A DNA stretch of 64,000 nucleotides from Marinoscillum luteum (GTDB lineage: Bacteria > Bacteroidota > Bacteroidia > Cytophagales > Cyclobacteriaceae): the NCBI RefSeq assembly GCF_044005705.1, contig NZ_JBIPKE010000020.1, forward strand, positions 248,001-312,000. Reading direction: 5' to 3'. Positions 58,501 through 64,000 of this stretch are shown here, in pieces (within the stretch, counting starts at the first letter, position 1; the number at the start of each line of letters is the position of its first letter). The position numbers were made by a program, and so were the translations under genes. The notes below the pieces were generated by a model, which was not told the origin of the DNA, made no database searches, and saw nothing but the letters and a program-made list of their open reading frames with translations.

Positions 58501-61500
58501 CTCCTGAAAGGAGTAAGTAGCATCTTCCTGCGTGATAATCGAACCATCCTCGGACGTTGGATAGTGAATAACATCCAACAGCGCGCCGCTCGAAATATTT
58601 TCGCAGAGCCCATTAATCACCACGCGATAGCTGTTTCCATCCAGGTCATCTGATAGCTCTGCAATGGTAAGCTCACTGGTCTGAGTACCTGAATAAGTCG
58701 CATCATCGGCCAGGTCGGTATATTCACCACCAGAGCTGACCTGCCATTGATAGGTAGGTGTATCAGCACTAGCCACCACTGAGAAAGAAGCTTCATTTCC
58801 CAGGAAGTCTTTCAGGTCTTGTGGTTGTGTGTTGATAAACCCCTGTGATTCGACCGCTCCAAGATCTGAAATACCCGATCTGGTATTTCCCAGCTGATCC
58901 GTCTCAGGGGCCACTGAGTCATCTCCCGCATCGAGGGCTGAAGACGTGCAAACAACCAATTCATGCACCAAAAGTCCGGTCCCGCTTGGATCGGTCAGGG
59001 TCGTATTGATCACATCAGAGGCTACTCCTGAAAAGGTAGGATAGCCAATATTGTTGGATTCTGTGACTGTGGCCTCACCAGTCGATGTATAAACGTTGCT
59101 AATCGTGTTCCCCACAAAAATGGAGTTCTTGATAGTTGCCAGGGCACTTCCTCCCGAAACTTCATCATAGCTAATGGCAATGGCATTTTGCGCGAAAGTA
59201 CAATTGGTAAGAATCACTTCAGAATTCTTATTGGCCAGTGCTGAGATATAGGTGGTTTCACTATCCAGGTTGTCGTCATACGATCGAATACCATTTCCAG
59301 AGAAGGTACAATTAGTAAAATGAGCGATGATTTGATCATTCCCGTCCGATGCTTTTAGGTTAACTCCACTGGCATACGCATTGATAAAAGACACATTGGT
59401 GATGTAATGCGTGGTAGTGAAGCTTCCTGATGAGTTGTAAAGATTGATTTGCAATCCTCCGTCGTATTGATCCTGGTTGTTTTTAATCACTACATTCTCA
59501 ATGGTTGAGGTTGTGAAGGACTGAAAATCATTAATGAATACAGAGGTTTCATTGTTATCAAACTCAGAGTTTGTCAGCGAAACACTTGCAGGTACTTCCG
59601 AGGAAGTCTGGGCGCCTAACTGAGAACTATAGAATAAAATGCCCTTGCTGTTATCAGATAAGAATAATTGATCGAAATCATTGTCCATGGATACGGTGCT
59701 TATCCCGTTCTGTGTATAACCTGACACTGCTATCTCTGAAAGAATGGTCATACTTGACTCAAGCCTCAACCCGTCACTGGTATTTCCCTGATCATGGTAG
59801 AGTTCAAATCCTGACATTTCAAGATATTCCATGCCTTGAGAACTTAAGGAATAACTTGAAGGAGTCGTGTCTTCAAATCTAAGTAAATCCCGTCCTGGCC
59901 CCACGATCTTCAATCGGCTGGCAGTTATCAATATCCCACTGATGTTGATGGTGGAATTGTCCGGCAAGCCAGTCAGGTCTACTGTAATCGTTTGATCGCA
60001 AGCTGCGGTGTTAGCCAATGCAACTGCCCATGCGAAACTGCCTTGCCCTGAAGAAGCATCGGTAGTGACCGCTATGGTGTCGCTTTCTACTATCGTGATG
60101 ATCTCAGAGGTCGCAGCAGCTCTTGTATAACAAGTTCCTGACTCGCTCAAAATGACACTTATTTCGTCTCCAGCAGAAACTTCATACGAAAAGTCTTCAC
60201 CGGTTTCATCGGGAACTTCCTCACCATTGACCACCCATTGGTATTCCGGGGTAGTTTCCACATTTTCAGCAACCGCAGTAAACGTAATCTCCTGTGCTCC
60301 GCATAAGATGAAATCCTGTCCGGTAATGGTGACCTCAAGTGCAGCTGTAGGATTCACTGTAAGGGTAGCTACCTCGGAAGTCTCCGTATTCAGTGTTCCC
60401 TCCACTACGCATCGAAATTGGTACTGGTCCCAGTTAATGTCGAGGCAAGTAAGGCTTAACTCCTCAGTATCTGACCCGCTTATTTGATCATCGTCTTCCA
60501 GATCGCTCCATGTACTGCCGTCATTTACCTGCCACTGATAGGTGGCGCCGCTTCCAGTCACGGCCACCGAAAAGATGACATCTTCACCTTCCGATATTTC
60601 ATCATCTTCCGGATTGGATTCAATCACAATATTGGTAATAATACTCAGTGTGCCGTAGTTGTTATTGTTATCGGAATCAGTCTCTCCAGCATTTGAAGCA
60701 GTGTTGTTACTAAAAGAAACTCCTACTCCCTCTGCCGTCACGCCATCCATTAGGAAGAGCGCTCCGCCCTTGCCCTGGCCATCACCGGAATAGGCTCCAC
60801 CCAGACCTTTTGAAGCTTGGTTATTGGAGAACGTCACATTTGTAAATTCCGCAGATCCAGCTCTGACGAACAGTGCTCCCCCGAGCCCTCCGCCTCCACC
60901 ACCGGATCTTGCACTAGAGCTTGAGCTTCCGTTGAATGAATTTGTGCTTCCACCGAACATCCCGCCTGTGCCTCCTGGTGATGTACCTGGTGCTTGAAAG
61001 TTCGCGACCCCCGGAGCTCCTGCTCCGGCACCATATCCACCTGTTCCGCCTCTGCCATTGGCTCCACCACCATAGACAGTGGCCGCACCACCAACACCAC
61101 CACCAGAACCAAATCCTCCAGTGCCTCCAGGGTTTCCATTGGGTCCTGAAGAACCTGGAGCCCCGCCAGTATCAAACGGTCCTGCACCACCACTATGGGT
61201 TCCTCCTGCCACACCACCATTTCCACCTTGGGCCGTATTGCCATCAAAGATGACATTCTCTAAACTTAGGGTGGCATTATCTGCATAGATAGCTCCTCCC
61301 ATGCCAGCCCCGGCTCCAGCATAATTTTTGTCCTGGCCTTTGGCTAATCCATTTTGAAGGGTCAGATCGTTGATCACAACCGTTGGAGCAGTTTCATTCA
61401 CAATAAAAAAAATGCGATAAGTACCTGCTCCGTCTATGGCCAGATCAGATGATCCTGATCCATTAATCGTCAGGTCTTGTGTGATATCAGGAAGTGCACT

Positions 61501-61692
61501 GGCCAAAGTAATTGTCCCAGTAATCCCTGTCATGTCAATGATATCTGCCCCGGATGAGCCTTCGGCAAGGGTCATTGCCTCGCGAAGAGACCCGGCACCA
61601 TCATCGTTGGTATTGGTCACTGTGTAAGTTGTCTGAGCCCACGACCAGTGGGTCAGTAAAAAGAATAATACTAAGGCGAAAAGTTTTCTCAT
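55564..61692 (-). CDS. Giant T9SS-secreted adhesin with beta-helix, cadherin-like and 83-residue repeats
   Basis: Surface or secreted protein of 2042 aa. Signal peptide 1-20 (LFALVLFFLLTHWSWAQ). The start reads as a CSLREA/Pmp-like parallel beta-helix (DDGAGSLREAMTLA), with a very Gly-rich stretch at about 150-260. Then Ig/PKD-like domains (about 370-560), more beta-helix repeats (to about 900), cadherin-type segments with NDLNEAPTAI (about 1130-1470), and six copies of an 83-residue bacterial Ig-like repeat (about 1480-1890: SITFGALEDKTFGDA...). It ends in a type A T9SS sorting domain with YPNPFTDRF and GIYTMIL...RRVIKE. It likely attaches the cell to surfaces or glycans. The ATG at 61692 is chosen because the signal peptide starts there. 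Confidence 0.92.
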   Translation of the reverse strand: MRKLFALVLFFLLTHWSWAQTTYTVTNTNDDGAGSLREAMTLAEGSSGADIIDMTGITGTITLASALPDITQDLTINGSGSSDLAIDGAGTYRIFFIVNETAPTVVINDLTLQNGLAKGQDKNYAGAGAGMGGAIYADNATLSLENVIFDGNTAQGGNGGVAGGTHSGGAGPFDTGGAPGSSGPNGNPGGTGGFGSGGGVGGAATVYGGGANGRGGTGGYGAGAGAPGVANFQAPGTSPGGTGGMFGGSTNSFNGSSSSSARSGGGGGGLGGALFVRAGSAEFTNVTFSNNQASKGLGGAYSGDGQGKGGALFLMDGVTAEGVGVSFSNNTASNAGETDSDNNNNYGTLSIITNIVIESNPEDDEISEGEDVIFSVAVTGSGATYQWQVNDGSTWSDLEDDDQISGSDTEELSLTCLDINWDQYQFRCVVEGTLNTETSEVATLTVNPTAALEVTITGQDFILCGAQEITFTAVAENVETTPEYQWVVNGEEVPDETGEDFSYEVSAGDEISVILSESGTCYTRAAATSEIITIVESDTIAVTTDASSGQGSFAWAVALANTAACDQTITVDLTGLPDNSTINISGILITASRLKIVGPGRDLLRFEDTTPSSYSLSSQGMEYLEMSGFELYHDQGNTSDGLRLESSMTILSEIAVSGYTQNGISTVSMDNDFDQLFLSDNSKGILFYSSQLGAQTSSEVPASVSLTNSEFDNNETSVFINDFQSFTTSTIENVVIKNNQDQYDGGLQINLYNSSGSFTTTHYITNVSFINAYASGVNLKASDGNDQIIAHFTNCTFSGNGIRSYDDNLDSETTYISALANKNSEVILTNCTFAQNAIAISYDEVSGGSALATIKNSIFVGNTISNVYTSTGEATVTESNNIGYPTFSGVASDVINTTLTDPSGTGLLVHELVVCTSSALDAGDDSVAPETDQLGNTRSGISDLGAVESQGFINTQPQDLKDFLGNEASFSVVASADTPTYQWQVSSGGEYTDLADDATYSGTQTSELTIAELSDDLDGNSYRVVINGLCENISSGALLDVIHYPTSEDGSIITQEDATYSFQESDIAFADSDEDLFAGIQIISDVSLGYLLYDGDAVSTDVTYSDLTLLTFTPEANANGEGYATFTFKVADDSGEDVLSTLTYTMTIDVSPVGDAPTDISLSKSDIDEDAAVGSAIGTLTTTDVDADDTFSYEVLTSIEIGGQTIFPIVANGDQLVTTVPLDFEQVPQYLIEVEVTDGYDLTFTKSFLLSTNDVNEAPTNLALSVSTVDENTTVGDKVGDFSSDDQDTGAAEATFSLKDGATDNAAFTITDNALYVAEVFDFETRSSYEVTVLANDGNGGETEGVFTITVNDLNEAPTAITLSVAAIDENEASGTLIGVLSAADADAGDSHTFSLASGVDDNDSFTVSGSDLSAAESFDFETKDTYTITVTATDAGGLTYDESLMISISDVFEKLDQVITFDVLPAKAFGDADFTLTGSSSSGLALTYASSDPAIAKVSGTTVSILKVGSVTITASQAGDDTYNPATDVSQTLTIGKASQSITFGALEDKAFGDADFDLTATASSGLSVSYASSDESIATIAGATVTIHAAGTVEITASHGGDDNYAAAGSVTQTLTIGKASQSITFSTLEDKTFGDAAFDLTATASSGLSVTYVSSDESIATIAGATVTIHAAGTVEITASQAGDDNYTAAGSVAQSLTIGKASQSITFGALEDKTFGDAAFDLTATASSGLSVSYVSSDESIATIAGATVTIHATGTVEITASQTGDDNYAAAGSVAQSLTIGKASQSITFGALEDKTFGDAAFDLTATASSGLSISYVSSDPAVASVSGSTITIHAAGSATISATQSGDGNFLAATDVQQVLTVNKASQSIAFEDVDDIPVGSAPVALRATASSGLEVTYTVTGPVTLSGNSITATGAGLVTVTANQDGNENYLAATPVVVSFEVLAGQSVVLSVLQEELTIYPNPFTDRFTLDVTSPYQGEVHLSLSDLSGRVVFSARYEKSAGRLVMEENVVLAPGIYTMILTVGNERVLRRVIKE
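56060..57320. repeat. Tandem 249-bp coding repeats inside the adhesin gene
   Basis: Six in-frame copies of a unit of 249 bp (83 codons); the four middle ones are nearly identical in DNA (the phrase CTCTGACTGGCTTTGCCGAT recurs every 249 bases). The near identity points to recent duplication or conversion and predicts length variation between strains. Confidence 0.85.
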
Positions 61693-61834
61693 GTCGGTGA
61701 ATTTTGAATATGAACTAAGGTTATCAATCACCATAGTTAATGTTCAAAAGACATGATCGCTGAAAAAAAGTGAAGTATGGCACCAATGCTGTGAAGTATG
61801 GTCAGCGAGTGCCGACCAACTCAAATAAATGCCC

Positions 61835-62566
61835 TTAAATGGTCTTAATGCTACGAAAGAGGTTGTCTTTGAATGTTTTTGAAATCGGGATTTCTTTCCC
61901 TACAACTGTCAGATAGCCATTGCCGATCACTTCTACTTTCGATAAATTGACCAGGTAGCGCTGATGCACCTGAATAAAATTTGCGGGCAGCCTCTGAGCA
62001 AAATCCACAAGCTTGCTTCGGATCAGGTGCCTTTTCCCTGACAGGTGTAACTCCAGGTAATTACCGTCTGACTTCACAAACTGAATCTCATCAACGGTCA
62101 ATTTGACCAAAATATGCTCGTCCTTGATAAAAAGACTTTCATTGACCATCATATTGTCCGTCTCGGCAGGCGGCGGTGAGGTAAATCTATTGGCAAATGC
62201 CTCCAGGGCAATTTTAATGGCTGTGTACAGTTCCATCTCCTCAAAGGGTTTGATCAGATAGCCGTCAGGTTTAAAAGTGAGTGCACTCTCTACGGTTTTT
62301 CGGTCGCCATAGGCCGTAAGGAAAACAAAGGGAATGGTCCCCAGTTCGTGGATTTTCTGAGCCAACCAAATGCCGTCCTTCTCGCCGATCAGGTTGATGT
62401 CTAAAATGGCCAGGTCCACTTCCATGGACTGAATATCCTTCCAGGCGGCAGTAGCCTCATCGGCCACTCCACATACCTCATATCCCACCTGATGCAAATA
62501 ACTCTTGATGGTGGCCACGGTGATGGCCTCATCCTCCACTATGTATATGTTGATTTTCTCACTCAT
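61835..62566 (-). CDS. LytTR-family response regulator
   Basis: Regulator of 243 aa. Receiver 1-125 with VEDEAI, phospho-Asp in LAILDINLIGEKDG (near 55) and YLIKPFEEME. The LytTR DNA-binding domain (about 140-240) reads ILVKLTVDEIQFVKSDGNYLEL and FIQVHQRYLVNLSKV. It is the partner of the HisKA_2 kinase encoded 3 bases upstream in the same operon. Its gene lies 143 bases upstream of the adhesin gene, in the same direction, so it may control it. Confidence 0.92.
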   Translation of the reverse strand: MSEKINIYIVEDEAITVATIKSYLHQVGYEVCGVADEATAAWKDIQSMEVDLAILDINLIGEKDGIWLAQKIHELGTIPFVFLTAYGDRKTVESALTFKPDGYLIKPFEEMELYTAIKIALEAFANRFTSPPPAETDNMMVNESLFIKDEHILVKLTVDEIQFVKSDGNYLELHLSGKRHLIRSKLVDFAQRLPANFIQVHQRYLVNLSKVEVIGNGYLTVVGKEIPISKTFKDNLFRSIKTI

Positions 62567-62569
62567 TCT

Positions 62570-64000
62570 TTAACCTTCATTAAGTTGAATCACATAGACA
62601 GCTCCATGATCAGAAAAGATATTCAGTTTGGCCCTGATCTGACCACAGAGCATTGTGATTAGTTGCATGCCTAGTGAATTGGATTTTTCAATTGAAAAAT
62701 GTTCCGGAAACCCTTTTCCATTGTCACGAATCTCTAAAGTTTCACCCCCATGTTCACCCTTATAAAACCGAATGGAAATCTCACCCGGCGAGGAATCAAA
62801 GGCATATTTATAGCTATTTGTCAATATCTCATTGATAATTAATCCCAGGGGAACCGCCAGCTCCCCACTCACCTCAAGGTCCTCTATGGAAGTGGTCACT
62901 CGGGTATCCTTCGGCTGGCCAAGTCCTGCTTCGACAAGCTCAACTAATTCCTCAATGTACTTCTTCAAAGAAACTGAAGAAATACTATTGTCACCAATCA
63001 GTAAATTATGAATCAGTGCCATGGACCTTATTCTGCCCTTACTTTCCCGGAGAGCAGAATTCACAAAATCATCCTTGGACTTATCTGCCTGGAGTTGCAA
63101 TAAACCAGAAGTGATCTGAAGGTTGTTTTTGATCCGATGGTGCAATTCTCTCAGGAAAATTTCTTTCTGCTCCAACTTGCGCTCGGCTTCCAATTTGCTA
63201 TTTAGCTTTTGCTTATAGTTGAGAAACAAAACCACAATGACCAGAACCAGGATCACTATTCCGGAGATCAATAGGTTGAGTTGATTATTTTGGACTTTTT
63301 TAATCGAATTGGATTTCTCAATTTCCAGTTTCTGTTCTGCCAGTATCGCCCTTTGCTGATCTGAATCCAGAAGGGTGGTCATGGCAATGAGGTTGTTCCT
63401 ATTGCTGAGTTCATTCAGTGAATCGTTGAGTTTATTGAATTCCTTGAGGTATTTGGCGGCATTTCCGTACTGCTCGGTCTCATAAAAATACTCAGCCTCC
63501 ACTTCCAAAAGTCTCAATTTGGTAGTCAGCCAGCCTCTGTTTCCCAGCAGGTTTTTGACGGTATCAATATAGCTGGCGGCCCGAGGCAAATCCCCCAGGT
63601 GAATGAAACATTCGGCCAAATCCAGACGCTTGTTGAGAGTGTTATCCACTTCATGAATGGTTTTGCTCACTTCTATGTCCTTGATCAGAAGTGGTATGGC
63701 AGGCTCATAGTTACCTTGCGCCACCAACACCTGGCCAATCATGCCTCTGGAGTAGGCTGTCCAGTAATGTTTATTGGATTCTGTGTACGGCGATTTGCCA
63801 TCGTACTCCACTCGTGCCATGATGTACTGTCCATCTTCATAGGCTTTATCGTAATAGTAGATGGCACTGTCATAGTCGCCATTTTCTTTATAAAGGGAGG
63901 CCAGGTCCATGAAATACACCATTCTGTTCCACCCCTGAGCTGGGAATTCTACAGAATGCTTAAAATCCTTAATGGCTTCCGTAAACAGGTCTGCTTCCGC
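62570..64000 (-). CDS. TPR-containing HisKA_2 sensor histidine kinase (partial, runs off window)
   Basis: Minus-strand gene cut by the right edge; the frame stays open past the Met codon at 63922 to base 64000, so the true start lies outside. From the C-terminus: HATPase_c (ISIRFYKGEHGG, IRDNGKGFPEHF), HisKA_2 with LRELHHRIKNNLQITSGLLQL (His in the HHRIKNN box), a coiled coil, one transmembrane helix (LLISGIVILVLVIVVLF), and TPR repeats over at least 200 residues before it. This is the common Bacteroidota TPR-TM-HisKA_2 design with a LytTR regulator. The TPRs probably bind a peptide or protein signal in the periplasm. Confidence 0.92.
   Translation of the reverse strand, partial: AEADLFTEAIKDFKHSVEFPAQGWNRMVYFMDLASLYKENGDYDSAIYYYDKAYEDGQYIMARVEYDGKSPYTESNKHYWTAYSRGMIGQVLVAQGNYEPAIPLLIKDIEVSKTIHEVDNTLNKRLDLAECFIHLGDLPRAASYIDTVKNLLGNRGWLTTKLRLLEVEAEYFYETEQYGNAAKYLKEFNKLNDSLNELSNRNNLIAMTTLLDSDQQRAILAEQKLEIEKSNSIKKVQNNQLNLLISGIVILVLVIVVLFLNYKQKLNSKLEAERKLEQKEIFLRELHHRIKNNLQITSGLLQLQADKSKDDFVNSALRESKGRIRSMALIHNLLIGDNSISSVSLKKYIEELVELVEAGLGQPKDTRVTTSIEDLEVSGELAVPLGLIINEILTNSYKYAFDSSPGEISIRFYKGEHGGETLEIRDNGKGFPEHFSIEKSNSLGMQLITMLCGQIRAKLNIFSDHGAVYVIQLNEG

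Noticed and set aside
60834..61288. Several frames on both strands over the Gly-rich part of the adhesin
   Set aside because: They arise from repetitive GC-rich Gly codons; proline- or valine/glutamate-rich translations without starts or motifs.

Overview
The window reads as a chromosomal segment of a free-living Bacteroidota bacterium, most likely of the order Cytophagales. The evidence is the promoter grammar (TTTG or TTG, about 19 bases, then TAnnTTTG), a very large surface protein ending in a type IX secretion sorting domain, a DnaE fused to its own proofreading exonuclease, LytTR and HisKA_2 two-component pairs, and a tmRNA with a GESNYAMAA tag. This placement comes from family and motif recognition only; no database was searched.

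Layout. 1-10450 holds housekeeping genes: an M28 peptidase, a lipoprotein, dnaE, thioredoxin, an outer-membrane-type protein, an AI-2E family permease and an amidase. At 10552-10785 there is a probable minus-strand small RNA with its own promoter and terminator. 11006-18861 carries an FtsX/MacB-type permease, a polysaccharide deacetylase, the cysE-cysM operon, pirin, a small ABM-like protein, a UPF0316 gene broken by an in-frame amber codon, and a GNAT acetyltransferase. 18880-22813 is an NtrC-type sigma-54 two-component system, divergent from a three-gene operon that has a sigma-54 promoter and an upstream palindrome.

22851-29898 is a nitrosative-stress or NO cluster: an Fe-S type Rrf2 regulator with a matching operator at its own gene and at the next one, a divergent cbb3-type heme-copper oxidase subunit I, a diheme cytochrome c, small membrane proteins, a group III truncated hemoglobin, a tryptophan 2,3-dioxygenase, a ric/ytfE di-iron repair gene with a one-base frameshift, and a hemerythrin-like protein. 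30016-36616 holds a ClC channel, a thioredoxin-like/MarR pair with shared palindromes, a thioredoxin-like protein lacking one active-site Cys, a DUF1684 protein, a THUMP methyltransferase and MscS.

The most striking object is at 37155-38188: an ssrA (tmRNA) gene whose T-loop is interrupted by a 639-nt group I intron encoding a single-motif LAGLIDADG homing endonuclease. P1, P7, P8, P9, P10 and the P/Q/R/S core can all be read by eye, and the last base of the endonuclease stop codon is the intron's terminal G. A higBA toxin-antitoxin pair follows. 39535-45897 is a copper/metal region (HMA protein, flavin/2Fe-2S reductase, CopA ATPase, two AraC regulators with metal-binding N-termini, ChrA transporter).

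46705-55445 holds two histidine kinases and two response regulators, followed by an expanded array of two unrelated small gene families: A, secreted proteins of about 150 residues, and B, SiaC/DUF1987-like cytosolic proteins of about 140 residues, in the order A-B, A-B, B, A-B. Each unit is preceded by the same 67-bp operator-like block. The kinases, the LuxR-type regulator and the array look like one sensory-output module. The window ends with the T9SS-secreted adhesin and a LytTR two-component system that runs off the right edge.
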